Of a stretch of DNA of 64,000 nucleotides, positions 20,236 through 32,604 are shown piece by piece. The DNA comes from Macrotis lagotis (lineage: Eukaryota > Chordata > Mammalia > Peramelemorphia > Peramelidae): contig NC_133666.1 in NCBI RefSeq assembly GCF_037893015.1, positions 256,872,294-256,936,293 of the forward strand, in the 5' to 3' direction. A program made the translations under genes and the position numbers. Below the pieces are notes generated by a model. The model was not told the DNA's origin and searched no databases. It saw only the letters and a program-made list of their open reading frames with translations. The stretch's first letter is position 1; each line of letters opens with the position of its first letter.

Positions 20236-21184
20236 CACTTTGCTCTCCAGCCCCAATTAAAAAATGTAAATTCTAGGAACTGGTTTTTTTTGTTTTGTTT
20301 TATTTTTTATTTTATTTTCATTTATTTCCTATAGTCCTTTTTAGTCTCAGGTTTGAATCAGAATGAATTCCATATCAACATGGTACAAGTTTTTTTTTAA
20401 CTTTAGATTTAATATGTATTTGTTCATTTTAATTGTCTTTAATCACTGACTGTTGTCATTAATTACTAAGAATTAAATTTGAAGGTTGGATGACCTTAAG
20501 CTAGACATTTAAACTTTCTGGACCCCAATTTCCTTATTTGTAAAATAAAGGAGTTTGATTTCTGAGATATCTTCTATCTTTAAGATTCTATGACTTGAAA
20601 CTTTCAACTCAGAATTTTATTTTTCTCATGATATGAATAGGAATATATTTTGCTAATTTGACTTTCTTTCTGCCTAATTTTAGGAATGTTATAAGAATAG
20701 ATGATAGCTAAAATTTCCAAGAATTTATGCTACTACTTTGGAAAGCTTTGTTAAGACTGTTTTAGGTCATGAGTGGGATACTTTAGCCTGAACATTAGAA
20801 GAATATGGGGTTAGAATTAATTTGGTATCTCCTCTAGACATAGAGAGAAGTCAAATGGTTTTTCAATGTGGCTCCAAATTACCTGTTACTCTTTTCTGGC
20901 TCTCCAAGTAATTAGTCACTTGTTATTTTGTGTACATTTACAACTGATGTAGTTCTATTAAGAAAAAACACAACTCATGGTTTAATAAACTAGAGAATAT
21001 CAGTACAGAAGATTTAGGATGAAGATGATGATATACAGGAATGAATTGGAGAAGGGGGTATTAAAGATAAAGAAGACTTAGTCTTGATTTGATATCTACT
21101 AAGTGTTTTATATGTTTGAATATGAACTAACACCCTGGAAGAAATATTAGATGTATTCATTTATTCTCAGAGGATAGAGCTATG
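20236..21184. other. Mostly unassigned DNA with a MIR/THER-type SINE
   Basis: At 20485-20600 ggaccccaatttccttattt, gtaaaataaaggagtttgat and aagattctatga form a THER/MIR3-like tail in plus orientation. The remainder, including 20601-21184, shows nothing that I recognise. Confidence 0.5.
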
Positions 21185-21990
21185 GGCAGCACAGATCATT
21201 AACTGAGGCCCCTGGCTCCAAATCAGAAGTGGTACAGAAGGCTGCTGTGAGGGTTCAAACCCCAGCTCAAAAGGCATATTGTGAGCCCTGGACTACCAGT
21301 GCAGTGGGTGCAACTAGATTGGGTAACCCCAGGTCTATGGGCAAGCTGCTAGAACCTAAAACCTCAGCACAGAAAATCAGTGAACTAGGTCTTGGTCCCC
21401 AGCACAAGAAACTTAGGACACTGCCCCCCCACCCCGTGCCCCAAGAGCAGAGTTCAACTTTTTAAAATGAGCAAAACCAGAAAGAAAGCCCAGACCATAG
21501 AAAGCTACTATGGCAAAAGGTAAGGTCAAAATTCCATCTCAGAAGAGGAAAGCATATGAACTGGTCTGAAGTCCAGAAAGTTCTCTTAGAAGAACTCAAA
21601 TAGAATTTTAAAAATTGAAGAAAGGTAGAAGAAAAATTAGAAATAGAAATGAGAGGTATGCAGGAGAATTATGAAAAAAGAGCCAACAGTTTGACTAGAT
21701 AAAATAACTCCTTATCCTGAATTGACCAAATAGAAAAAAAAATCAACTGAAGGAAACAATTCCTTTAAAAGTAGAACTGGCCAAATGAAAAAGAAGATAC
21801 AAAAGCTAACTGAAGAAAATTATTCCTTTAAAATTAGAATTAGACAAGTGGAAGCTAATGGCATTATGAGATTACATGAAATATGGGGAAAAATTGCTAA
21901 AAATCAGAATTATTACCACAAATAGCTAAAGATGACAAAAGATGAAAACAGTCAATTATTAGAGAGCTTGTGAAAACTTATTAATATTAA
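21185..21990 (+). mobile_element. L1-type 5' UTR end and ORF1 start, decayed
   Basis: A GC-rich stretch to 21460 is followed at 21468 by MSKTRKKAQT-like codons and then a long A-rich coiled-coil region (repeats such as aactgaagaaaattattcct) to 21990. This is the sense arrangement of 5' UTR and ORF1. Multiple stops are present. Confidence 0.65.
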
Positions 21991-22084
21991 TACATTTTGA
22001 ATTTTTCTAGCCAGATTGGAAAAAAAGTAAGAATTATGTAAAAAGTAATGATTTGATATGCTATTTTACTAGTGGGCTTATACC

Positions 22085-23440
22085 ATAAAGAGTTAAAACA
22101 TAGAAATATAGCTGAGAGTGTGTAGTCAAGATGAAGTGGTTCAACTCCTTCAAAAACCTGTTGAAAATGAATTGAAAAAATCATGATGAGTCATTATTCA
22201 TCTCATTCATGCAGGATACCAGGGATGAGATCAGGTCAGACACCCACCGAGTAAAGAACTACCCTATTCAGTGAGAGGCAAGAAGAGGCCCTAGAACCAT
22301 ACCAGGGTTGCACAAGATCTGTTGGGGCACTGCAAATGGGGACAAGTTCAAACTGGCAGCTTTGTCTGCCATTACCCAGTTCCAGGTCACAAATCCATAG
22401 CAGAGTTAGGAAAAGACCTACACAGGGGAATGACATTGCTGTTAAGAGACACTGGTAATATATGGGAAAAGAGTGAAGTTCAGAAGCCAGCTATTAACTG
22501 CTGTGATATGATTAAGGTTCCAGGCTCTGAACAGTGTCACACATTTATTCTAACCTGTAGAGGCAGAAATCCTAGACCTAGATTAAAGGGAAGTCTACAA
22601 TTTCTTAGCTAATTAGAACTTTCCAGTTAGCTGATAGGGTGGAGAAGAGAATGACTGAAATAGCTATAATCAAAACCTCAGAGAAAAATCACAGTATGGG
22701 CAAGACTCAATTAGAAATCCTGTTTATAGATAAAGAGTTTTAAGAAGTCATTTTTTTTAAATAAAAGGAATGAAAAGAATTTTTAAAAAGAAAATAAATA
22801 AGGGCTATGGAAGAAAGAATTGGAGGAATTAACAACTTGACACATGAGGTTAAAGAAAAAAAAAAGCCTGGTCCATGCAACAGATTTGCTTAAAATTAGC
22901 ATGAATCCATGAGGCAGCAAGAAATATTAAAACAAAGTCAAAAGACTGAAATACAAATTGAGGAAAGTCTATACTTCATAGCAAAAACAACTAACTTGGA
23001 AAAAAAGTTTGAGGAGGAAAAAAATGAGTCATTGGACTCTCTGAACTCCATAACTAAAAAAGGAAACTAGAGATCATATTTCAAGAAATTTTAAAAGAAA
23101 ACTGCCCAGATCTCATTGAACGAAAAGGCAAAATAGAAATAGCAATAAATCACTGGTCATCTCCTAGAGAAGACAAAAACAAATGAAAACACCTAGGCCC
23201 AATATCATAACCAAAATCTAGAACCTCCAGGTCAAAGAAAAAAAATTAAATTTTGAATATAACAATGAGGATCACACATGATATAGCAGCTACCACTTTA
23301 ATGGAAGAGAGAACTTGGAATATAATGTTCCAAAAAACAAAGGACAGGGACTTAAAACAGAAAAAATTAAACAGAAAAACTGAGGAAAATGATACGGGGC
23401 GAGGGAAGACCTATAATAAAATAAGATTTTCAAGCATTTA
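22085..23440 (+). mobile_element. Second L1-type 5' UTR and ORF1, decayed
   Basis: It starts near a tcaagatgaagtgg motif, with a 5' UTR to about 22620 and an A-rich coiled coil to 23060. The ORF1 RRM and C-terminal region follows: tttcaagaaattttaaaaga, gaaaactgcccagatctcat and ggtcaaagaaaaaaaattaa. This corresponds in order to bases 60-210 of the window. It is heavily mutated. Confidence 0.7.
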
Positions 23441-23960
23441 AAAATATTTAATACTTTACCTTTTACAATTAATGTAATGAATTTTCAACATTCATTTTTG
23501 TAAGATTTTGAATTCTAACTTTTTCTCTCTCCTTTCCCTCCCCACTCTTCAAGATAGCAAAGCAATCTGATATAGGTTAAACATTTACAATAATGTTTAA
23601 CATATTTCCACATTAATCATGTGGGGAAAGAATCAGAACAAATGGGAAAATACAAGAAAAAGAAAAGAATTCAAATTCCAACATTTTTTCTCTGGATATT
23701 GATAGAATTTTCTAACATGGATCTTTTGGAACTGTCTTGGCTCAAGCATTATTTTTTTCCCCCAAGGCAATGGAGGTTAAGTGACTTGCCCAAGGCTACA
23801 CAGCTGGGTAATTATTAGATGTCTGAGATCGGATTTGAACTCAGGTCCTTCAGACTCCAGGGCTGGTGCTGGATTAAGCATTCTTGATGAAAAGACCAAA
23901 AATTCAGAGAAACTTTGATGTTTAAACATTGGAGTGAAGAGAAACATAAAAAAGCTAAAC
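23441..23960 (-). mobile_element. L1 3' UTR, antisense, with an inserted SINE
   Basis: On the plus strand ttttctctctcctttccctc, tagcaaagcaatctgatata, caataatgtttaacatattt and ctggatattgatag-like sequence give the L1 3' UTR read backwards, as at 51290-51550. A SINE lies at 23750-23875. The L1 match fades after 23960. Confidence 0.7.
23750..23875 (-). mobile_element. SINE, antisense
   Basis: caaggcaatggaggttaagt, gacttgcccaaggctacaca, ttattagatgtctgagatcg and tttgaactcaggtccttcag are the family read backwards. The 5' head is cut short (ends at ggctggtgct). The sequence aagcatt occurs at both ends and may be the target duplication. Confidence 0.85.
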
Positions 23961-24969
23961 ATGAATGGACAATAATCATGTACAATGATTTTTATCCTTT
24001 AAAGATTCAAATATGGATAGGATAATACTTATCAAATATGGATAAATAATATCTCCTATCAATCAAATATCTCTTATCAATAGAGGCAGTTCAGTTATAT
24101 GAGGCCCAGGAGTGGTTCTGTTGGGTCTTAATGTTTAAAAAGGAATGGAAAGAGAGGGGAAGAGAAATACACTGGTGAGAGGAAAGAACAAAGAGTAGAG
24201 AAAATTATCTCACATAATTAGAATTCCCAAGTAGATATCAATATAAACTAAGGGAAGGAGGACCAGCTGATTCTTTTTTTCTCACTCTGAATTATTCAAA
24301 GGAAAGAAAAATGCAAGTAAAACAAACTCAAGTATATACATATACATATATTAATATATGTTTATAGGTGGATAAACTAGTTATGGTGTGTAAATGTAAT
24401 GGAATACTATTGTGCTGAACTCCTATCAGCACGATGACAAACTAGAATTCCAGAGGATTAATGATGAAGCATGTTACTCTCCACCTGACAATGGTGAGGG
24501 GCTCAAGATGAAGCATGGGACAATTTATTTCTGGAAGTAGAAATTTGTTTTGATTGACTATACATGCTTTTCATGGGTTTTGATTTCCTTGGGTTTTTCA
24601 ATTTGGGGAGTGGGATGGAAAAGTTTGGCATGAGAGGATAAGGAGGTGGATCTTGACTGACTAAAATAAATTTTTATTTTTAAATTAAAAGATCTGCATA
24701 TACCAAAATGAGCAAATCATTTTCTTCCTCTTTTTTCTCATCTTTAAAATAAGGAATAATAAATAATGTTTACATAACAGGTTCACATTGTATTACAGTG
24801 GAAATACTTTATAAATTGTGAATGGAGAAACAAACAATATTGTCTTTTGTTGATTAATTTAAAAAATAAATGATTTTTCACTTGATATTTTCTTTCTCAG
24901 TTGGTTTTATTTTTTCTACTGAGTTTTATATATATGTGTGTTTGTATGTGCATATGCATACATAGCTAT
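23961..24969 (+). mobile_element. Unassigned DNA with an L1 3' end at 24360-24690
   Basis: tgtaatggaatactattgtg, ccagaggattaatgatgaag, ctccacctgacaatggtgag and agaaatttgttttgattgac define an L1 3' end of the same lineage as 9565-10235. The bases 23961-24359 and 24691-24969 show no recognised feature. Confidence 0.6.
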
Positions 24970-25630
24970 GCAGAACTATGTTACATAAATACACTCAAGG
25001 CCTATGGGTTTCATTTTTTGCAACATACCTCAGATACACCCCCTTCCTCTACTCTAACACTCTAATACAGGCCCTCATTACTTCATGCTTGGACTTTTAT
25101 AGTATTCCACTGGTGGGTCTGCTTGTCTCAAGTCTTTCTCCACCCCAATCATCCCTCTATTCAACCAGTGGTTTTTTAAAAGCTAAGATCTAGCCTACCT
25201 ACTCAATAAACTTCATTGACTTTCTTCAATGACACTTCAGAGTCAAATTTTATAAATGCTCTATTTAGCTTTCAAAGTCCTTCCCCATCTTTGTATGCTT
25301 TATTTCCCAAGATGTACTTCCATCCAGTGACACTGGCCCCCTGGTTGTTCATGAACAAAGTACTCTCATAACTTGGCTTCAGGCACTTTTTCTGACTGTC
25401 CTCTATGCCTGGAATGCTCTCCTTCCTTCATTCCAACTACTCACCTTCCTAACTTTTTTTAATTTCAAACTAAAAATCCCACTTCAGGAAACTTTCTTTA
25501 ATCCTCCTTAGTTCTAGTACTTTGTTTCTGTTAATTATTTCCCATTTATCCTGTAGATAGCTTGTATGTCCACTGCTCAGTACAGTGCCTGAAACATAGT
25601 AGGCACTTAATAAATGTTTATTGATGAATT
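24970..25630 (+). mobile_element. L2 LINE, 3' part
   Basis: This long stretch contains caggccctcattacttcatg, ttggacttttatagtattcc, ctatgcctggaatgctctcc, aaaatcccacttcaggaaac, and the classic L2 end cagtgcctgaaacatagtag, gcacttaataaatgtttatt. Sense orientation and untranslatable. It is the best-preserved L2 here. Confidence 0.85.
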
Positions 25631-26402
25631 ATTTCAGTATTACTCCCTTCAACTCATCCCCATTTTATCATCCTGTTTAACTCTTATTCTCTTTTAGAAC
25701 CTCTTCATTGAATATTGACCTAATGTCAAACTTCTGTTTTGCTTTTTGTTTTTCCTTAACATTACAAGGGAATCAGTTTAGCATGTAAACTTATCTGAAT
25801 GTATAAACCAGATAATTGAGGAGCAGTTGATTATTTATTCTTATATATCTATATCATTTACAAAAGGATATATTTCAGGATTCCTCTGAACTTGAAAGTA
25901 TAAGCATGCATTTTGAATATGATTCCACAGACAATTTTAAATATTTATTGTACACATATTTTTAAAGATTATAATCAATAAAGAAGACTGCATTGAGATA
26001 TTTTCTAGTCCCTCCCATATTGTGACTGAAAGCATTTTACTTATTGCTTTTTAAATAAAAAAAAAAATCAGAATGTTTTCTGTTTTAAAGAACAGTGATA
26101 TTGGCTTAGTACTACTTAAATTGTCACTTGATTAAAGTAGCATTATTTAGATGATGGTGATATTAAAATTTAAAATATTTTAAAATCCTTCCTCATTTTC
26201 ATCCTTTTTTCATATGGAAACTTTGTGACCAGTATGTTTCTGAAATTTTATTATTTATAAGTTTAACCTAAAAAGTATATATTGTATCAGTTTTATCAGA
26301 TAATTTATTATGAGTAGATCTACAGTTTCTTTACAAAATGAAAGTAGAACACTCATTTTATCAAAGTATTTGCTAAACTTTTTTGTTGATTTTTTTTATT
26401 AG
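25631..26402. other. AT-rich DNA before the first pseudo-exon
   Basis: No repeat or gene is recognised. The last 20 bases form a pyrimidine tract ending in a TAG acceptor at 26400-26402. Earlier exons of the nucleotidase-like gene, which would encode the N-terminal metal-binding motifs, were looked for here and in the L1/L2-rich DNA upstream, and were not found. Confidence 0.5.
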
Positions 26403-27120
26403 AAAGCCATGAATTTGATCTTAGTGCAGATATTTTGGAAGAATATAAAAGACAAATACATTTCCCATGGCTTGTCAGCAATATATATATGACAAATTTA
26501 CTTCAGAACCTCTTGGACATAGTACAGTTAAAAAAATTGATTGAAATAATATAATTGGCTTAATGAGACTAGTAGAAGAAGATTGACTAGATACATTAGC
26601 CACAGTTAGCAAATCAACTCTAAACTAAAAAGATTATCTTGATGTTGTTAATCAAATAGCTATAGAGTTTATAGAAAGTATCTTTCTAGGGGCGGCTAGG
26701 TGATACAGTGGATAGAGCACCGGCCCTGGAGACAGGAGTAACTGATTTCAAATCCAGCCTCAGACACTTAATAATTACCTAGCTGCGTGGCCTTGGGCAA
26801 GCCACTTAACCGCCCCCCAAAAAAAGTATCTTATCATTTCAATTACACACCTGAAATAGATAAATTATACACGGCTTGCCCAGAAAGCTCAAGTTGTAGA
26901 TGTGATTCTAGGGGGCCATGATCATGAATATGGAATCAAGAAAGTTAATGATAATGGACTGTGAAAAGTGGATCTGATTTTAGGAGCTTGACAAAGATAA
27001 AATATAAGACTCTTTGGTGAATTTTTTCAATATATATTTGAGGAATTGAACATTTTGAATCATTTGGAAGGAGATCCATGTATTAAAGTAATAGTAAAAG
27101 ATTATACCCAAAACCTCCAG
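26403..27120 (+). pseudogene. Decayed exon of a 5'-nucleotidase-like metallophosphoesterase
   Basis: Acceptor TAG at 26400-26402 and donor GTAAGT at 27121-27126 bound the exon. It reads SHEFDLSADILEEYKRQI (the GNHEFD-type metal-binding block), PWLVSN, EPLGHSTVKKI, GLM.LVEED.LDTLATVS, YLDVVNQIAIEFIE, then after a SINE LIISITHL, AQVVDVILGGHDHEYGIKKV (the GGHDH metal-binding block at 26911-26925), KSGSDFRSLTKIK and a last YTQNLQ. Enzymes of this family hydrolyse nucleotides with a two-metal centre. Damage: a 2-bp insertion in the AT run near 26470-26480, TGA at 26542 and 26584, TAA at 26626, TAG at 26857, a frameshift near 26955 and a SINE at 26685-26822. GGHDHEYG suggests the UshA/YfkN-like branch rather than NT5E. 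Confidence 0.85.
26685..26822 (+). mobile_element. SINE inserted inside the nucleotidase pseudo-exon
   Basis: ggggcggctaggtgatacag starts the body at 26689, ggagacaggagtaactgatt and tcagacacttaataattacc follow, and the end is an A run. A 10-bp duplication aaagtatctt is found at 26675-26684 and 26823-26832. Coding similarity resumes directly after it, so the SINE was inserted into the exon itself. Confidence 0.92.
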
Positions 27121-27159
27121 GTAAGTAAAACTTTATGATGGATATTGTCCTGGAAATCA

Positions 27160-27850
27160 TGGGTCAACTTAACAAAGATTCAAGGGTATATATTATCACA
27201 TTTCAAAGAACATAAATTCTTAGCAATTAATATAGCTCTGTGAAGAGGCAATAATGTCCTGCCAATTTAATTCTGTGAAGCTAGGAAAGCATGGTCTGAT
27301 TGTATTATACTTAAGCTAGTGATTAATATGTTTAAAGGATATTTTCAAGTAATAGTTTTCAATCAGACAGGAATTGGTCATGATACATATAGTATTCATT
27401 AACTTTATTGATGTACTAAATGAAGGGAATTAAGTCTATTCCTGTCATAGTTACAAATGACACTAAATTAGGTACAGTTATTAATACTGTAGGAAAAATT
27501 CTTCGAAATTAAAAATGTTTCCAATCTGGGTCATTAGATAGGAAAAATGGCTGTACCAAAAATAGGATGAAATTCATTAGGGCTAAGTGAAAGTAATTCA
27601 GCAGAAACAAAAAAATAACCAACACTAGCTATAGGGTTGGGAAGAATTAGCTAGACAAAGTATTGAAGGAAGTAGTAGTAATTGACCAGCAAGGCTAAAT
27701 ATCAATGGAAAGGTTGACATTTTATGTGTGCAAAAATCAAAATAATATTTGAAGTCATGAAATTAAATGAAAAAAATCAAATTGATCTTGTACATTACAA
27801 GAACTGGGAAAGTAGCCCCTTTTATAGATCTCTTTTTAGAGAATTATGTT
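27160..27850 (+). mobile_element. CR1/L3 LINE fragment
   Basis: tcatagttacaaatgacact followed by aaattaggtacagttattaa, then ctgggtcattagataggaaa, agtaattcagcagaaac and aaagtattgaaggaag follow the order of the CR1 ORF2 after the RT (the A-D-D-T-K-L region). It is diverged and full of stops, with limits uncertain by about 100 bp. Confidence 0.6.
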
Positions 27851-28927
27851 CAGTTTTGATCTGAGTGATTTAAAGCTAATATGAACAAATTGTAGACTTA
27901 AGATTAAAAGACAAAGAGATGGAAAATGGGTTCTCCATCGGTTAAGGGAATTAATTTATTGATTCACAGAAGAGAGAGTAAATTTGACTTTGGTCTTTAG
28001 ATTCTTAATGATAGCAATATTTGTCAGTTCCATAAATCCAGAAAGACAGGCAAAAGAAAATGTAATTTAAGAGGAAAATATTTGCAGATGGACTACTCCC
28101 AGAGATTATGAGTCTCTAACTCTTGAGATCTTCTAGCTCTTAAGACTTTTCTATTCCCAAGTCTTTTCTCCTCTCAAGTCATCTAGGTCACCCCTGCAAC
28201 CTCTGAGCAGATGAACTTTTGCATGAGGAGATATAAGCTTCTTACAGTTACTTGCTTGCTTTTCTAATTGTTTTCCATATACTTACATGCCTGGCAAATA
28301 ATAGTTGCTTAATAAATTGATTCACTGATTGATGTGTTCTTTCATTTTTCATGTTCCATACATTTATGTTGGAGGTGATACAATATTGAAAGCTTAAACT
28401 TTCACAAGAAATATCAATGAAGAGCTAATAACATAAGAATGAGGAAAAATCATGGATGATATTGGGACCCCTCAATCCATGAGTGAGAGAAGATATCAAA
28501 TACTCATTCATATACCTGCTTTCTTATTTTTATTAAAAAATTTTTGAGAATGTTCTACATATCAAAATATAAAGAGGGAAATAAGTTGGCTTTTGCAAAT
28601 GATTCTTTACAGTAGGTCAAGTCTTTGTAGTTCCTGCATGAAAAAGTAAAGAGAATACAATATTGTGCTATGATTATTTTTTAAAAAAACAACATATTTT
28701 TTACCTGTTAGCTCTGATGACTATCCTCCAACAAGGAGTCTGTCATGCAAGTTTTAAAATCTTAGAAGAATACTTAACAAATGTAATCATTGCAGATGTT
28801 ACTTCAAGAATATTTTGCAAAGTCTGTCTTTCTATTTATATTTTCATCAAGGATATCCTTAATACATATAAAACAATCTTGTAAAACTTTTATAAAGATA
28901 AGAAAGAAGGTATATTATTAAAGTCCT
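27851..28927. other. Unassigned DNA with an L2/MIR-like tail
   Basis: At 28280-28325 acatgcctggcaaataatag and ttgcttaataaattgattca resemble an L2 or MIR 3' end. A 73-codon open frame at 28663-28884 has no family resemblance. Nothing else is recognised. Confidence 0.5.
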
Positions 28928-29080
28928 CAGGGGTGGCTAGGTGGCACAGTGGATAGAGCACCAGCCCTGGAGTCAGGAGTACCTGAGTTCAAATCCAGCC
29001 TCAGACACTTAATAATTACCTAGCCATGTGGCCTTGGGCAAGCCACTTAACCCCATTTGTCTTGCAAAAACTAAAAAAAA
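28928..29080 (+). mobile_element. SINE
   Basis: ggggtggctaggtggcacag starts a full-length unit that ends in an A run. Duplication aagtcct is at 28921-28927, and again at 29082-29088. The tRNA-like head, the B-box-like gttcaaatcc and the cacttaataattacctagcc block are intact. Confidence 0.93.
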
Positions 29081-29149
29081 AAAGTCCTGAATCATTGCCT
29101 GCCTATTGATCATTTTCAAAATGTTCTGTACATATTTAAAATTAAGTAT

Positions 29150-29586
29150 GTTAAAAACAAAACCCATTATATTTCCTACAGATCCATCCTTCTGTACTTT
29201 GCTATTAATGTTGAAGGTGCTATAATCTTTCCAGTTTCACAGATTTGGTATTTTTCCCTCACTTGTTTGTCAGGTCAGTTATTAAATCTTTATCTTCCTG
29301 TCTTTATATCTCTGACATCCATCTTCTTTCTTCAACTTGTACAGCCTCAAACCTCATCATTTCTTGCTTGAATTGTTGTTGTGTCTTCCTGATTGGTCTT
29401 TTTCCTTTAAGTCTTTCACCACTCTAGTCCATCAGACATACAACTAATAAAAACTATTTCCTTTAAGTGCAAGTCTGGCTGCTCTTCATTCTCCTTTTCA
29501 TTAAATCATAGACCCTTATAGTAGGTCCCATTGCTTCCAGCATAAAATAAAAAATCTTCTCCTTTTGATTTTCTTTCCAAACATTT

Positions 29587-29683
<97 letters not shown>

Positions 29684-30150
29684 CTTCCCTTTTTGTATCA
29701 CATAGCCTTACCAACCTGGGCTTCTTGGCATTCCTTGCACATGATATTCTATCTTCCATCTCATTGCCTTTGTATGGAATTTCTTCCATTTTAGAATGCT
29801 CTCCTATGTCACCTTTACCATATATGTATGTATGTGTGTTTGTATGTATATATAGTATGTATAAAAGATTCTTCCTTTAGTTTATTCAAGTTTCAGCTCA
29901 AACACTACCTTCTGCAAGAGACCTTTTCTCAATCTCCAACTGCAGGTGCCCTTCCTTCCTAACCTACCTTGAATTTATTTCATATTATTTATATTTACAG
30001 TGTTTACATATGTATATATGTGAACCTACAAGTTGTTTCTTCCAGTAGAAAGTAAACTGTCTGAGAGCAGACTATTCCATTTTTGCACAAGTTCAGTCCC
30101 TAGCATAATGACTGACCCATACTAGGTATCAAACAATCAATTGACTATTA
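29150..30150 (+). mobile_element. L2 LINE region interrupted by a TA microsatellite
   Basis: ctgacatccatcttctttct, ttgcttgaattgttgttgtg, tccattttagaatgctctcc and tttcagctcaaacactacct are L2 3' blocks in sense orientation. The end is cagtccctagcataatgact-like (30089-30110). The microsatellite at 29589-29682 splits it. Confidence 0.65.
29589..29682. repeat. (TA)n microsatellite, about 94 bp
   Basis: Uninterrupted TA units except for one TG at about 29629. It explains two spurious open frames of alternating Tyr and Ile on the minus strand. Confidence 0.97.
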
Positions 30151-30377
30151 AAACAAAGCATAAAACTAGAGATATATTTTCACCAAGAGTATTCACTATT
30201 GTCATAAAGGATGTTTTAATGGAAATTTGAAATAGGAGAGAGAGAGAGATGCTCTGTAGCAATGAGGTTCTTCAGTTGCTTCTTTTTACAGATAATATTC
30301 TATCACTTGCCTCAAGCTGCAGAATATTTTAGGGTAATCTCAACAAGATCTATGATTATTCAAGAAATCTACCTCAT

Positions 30378-30533
30378 GGGGCAGCTAGGTGGCGTAGTGG
30401 ATAAAGCACCGGCCTTGGAGTCAGGAGTACCTGGGTTCAAATCTGGTCTGGTCTCAGACACTTAATAATTACCTAGCTGTGTGGCCTTGGGCAAGCCACT
30501 TAACCCCATTTGCCTTGCAAAAAAATCTAAAAA
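30378..30533 (+). mobile_element. SINE
   Basis: ggggcagctaggtggcgtag starts the unit. A 5-bp internal duplication (tctggtctggtctcag) follows the B box. The 13-bp target duplication aaatctacctcat lies at 30365-30377 and 30534-30546. Confidence 0.94.
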
Positions 30534-30546
30534 AAATCTACCTCAT

Positions 30547-31689
30547 AATAAAGGAGACACTAAAAAGAATTTAAAATGTTTGACTTTTTGATAAGATATA
30601 CGATTTTATGGCCAATCCATTGAATTCCTGTTGAAACTCTGGTCTGGGGTGGGGAAAGGAGGAAGGACCCTCAATTCATCCCTGTTCCTGCCAATTCCCC
30701 AAAGTATGTAAGAAATGATATAAAGTATGCCATTTAAAAATGCATTATTGTTAAAGCATTTGGGCTAGTCGTGAGTGATTGACAACTTGAGTAGCATACT
30801 GATTCCCAGAGAGTATTAAAAATGTCAAAAAAAAAAAAAACCAGGAAAAGATCTGTATAGGATAAAATAAAAAAGAATAAAGAATTTCTCAGGGCTATTG
30901 TGCATAAGTGATTTATGATTAGGACCAATAGCTTAAACAATCAATGAAATTGAAAAGTTATATGGGATCTCCAATTCTCCCAATTAGAATGTAATTTTTA
31001 GGGGATGGGACTCTAGTTCTTATTTTTATAACAATAGTGCCTAACATATTGCCTTAAAGATCATAGAACACTCTTAATAAATATTTAATTGAATGGAACA
31101 TATGATTTTCTATTCCTATTGGTTAAGAAATTTTCTTTCAAAGTTGGGTCAGATGATTTTTCTAGGTTCAATTCAGTGAACATATATTAAATGCCTACTA
31201 TGTGTCAGGCACTTAGCTATACAGAAGGTTTACAAATGTAAAGATAAAGGGAGAGAGGCACAGGGGCAGCATGTTCCATGACATCCAAACCAAGATTTAT
31301 CTGTAAAATACAGATATGCTCTCTATAAAAGAAGTTTTGGGAAATTTAGTGTTCTTCTCTTTAACTCCCTAATCAGTGGGGGAAAAGAGGCAGAAAGAGT
31401 TGTTGAATTTTAAAAATTAAGCATTGAGATGATGAGATTTTAGGTGATCGTCTTATCCTGGGTAGGGTATTCTGTTTCCTGGAATCAAAAATCAAGCACA
31501 GCTGCAGGTGAAAAGTGGCAAGTTAGTTGGTAAAAACCCTTCACTTCCATTTCTTTTCTTTTATCTGCATCTCTATCTTTCTCTAAAAACATCTCTTATC
31601 TATATGCTCTAATAATATCTTAAACTTTAGCTAAAATTAAGTAACTTTATTATTTCTCACTGTATTAGCACTATCCTGTTTTCCATGTT
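30547..31689. other. Unassigned DNA with a MIR-like trace
   Basis: At 31150-31240 taaatgcctactatgtgtca, ggcacttagctatacagaag resembles an antisense MIR or related tail. The remainder has no recognised repeat, and no gene. Confidence 0.45.
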
Positions 31690-32300
31690 TGCAAATTTGA
31701 GATTATTTACTCTTCCCTGCCATTCACCATTAATATCCAGTTATTTACCAACCACTCTATTCAATATTACCACCTCAGTACAGGCCCTCATTACCAATTA
31801 GTTGGTTATCATAACATTTAACCCCACTCTCAACCTCCCTCCAATCTGTCTTTTAAAGCACTTCAAAAATAATCTTATACATAGGAATATTCAGTTCACT
31901 ATGGTAAGAAATCATAGGGGTTCTTTATGTTTCCCAAATAAAGTTTAAATTCCTTTGTCTGTCATCTAAAACCCTTTCCATTCTGAGTATGTCCCATATT
32001 TACAGCCAATATCACATCTTTTCCTTTACATATAACATATTTCAGAGAGCCAATAATAGGAAAGATCTTTTCTCCTCATCTGTGGTCCATAATATCTCTG
32101 CTAGTTTTTATCCTGGATCATTTTAGGTTTGTTTGGATCTACAGCCTTACCAGAGTATCTTCCTGAAACACTTGGGATGGTCAGAAGACTTGAAATTTTA
32201 TTTTTCCTTTCAAACTATGAACATGGAAGGTGAATACAGAATTTGAGAGCTCATCACAGTCCTAATTTGAACTTTTATGGGTTATAGAATGAGAAACAAT
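31690..32300 (+). mobile_element. L2 LINE fragment
   Basis: acctcagtacaggccctcat, caacctccctccaatctgtc, tgtctgtcatctaaaaccct and ttctgagtatgtcccatatt are in L2 order on the plus strand. The 3' limit is uncertain. 32301-32600 shows nothing that I recognise. Confidence 0.65.
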
Positions 32301-32604
32301 TGAATAGCAGATTTTACCTTCCAAAAATAAATATGCAAGTGCTTAATTCTAACATTGTTCTTGGTTCTGTTAGTTTTATCTTGGGATCTCCTTTTGGGAC
32401 AATAGTGGAAGCCCTTCTATGATTCATCTACTGAAGGTAAACTCATTTATATCAATTATTACAAAGTTTCCATAAGATAATATTAGAATTCTGTTTTCAT
32501 GGATACAAAACTTTTGAGTAAATGACATTAGCAACCATAAATTAAATAATTTCTACTTTAATTAATATATAGTCACCATAGTATAATATAACCTAGAGAT
32601 AATT

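Noticed and set aside
26403-27120. Ecto-5'-nucleotidase NT5E as the source of the pseudo-exons
   Set aside because: The GGHDHEYG block and the surrounding order fit the UshA/YfkN-like branch better, and NT5E does not have this motif form. A search would settle it.
29516-29789. Minus-strand open frames of alternating Tyr and Ile
   Set aside because: They are produced entirely by the (TA)n microsatellite at 29589-29682.
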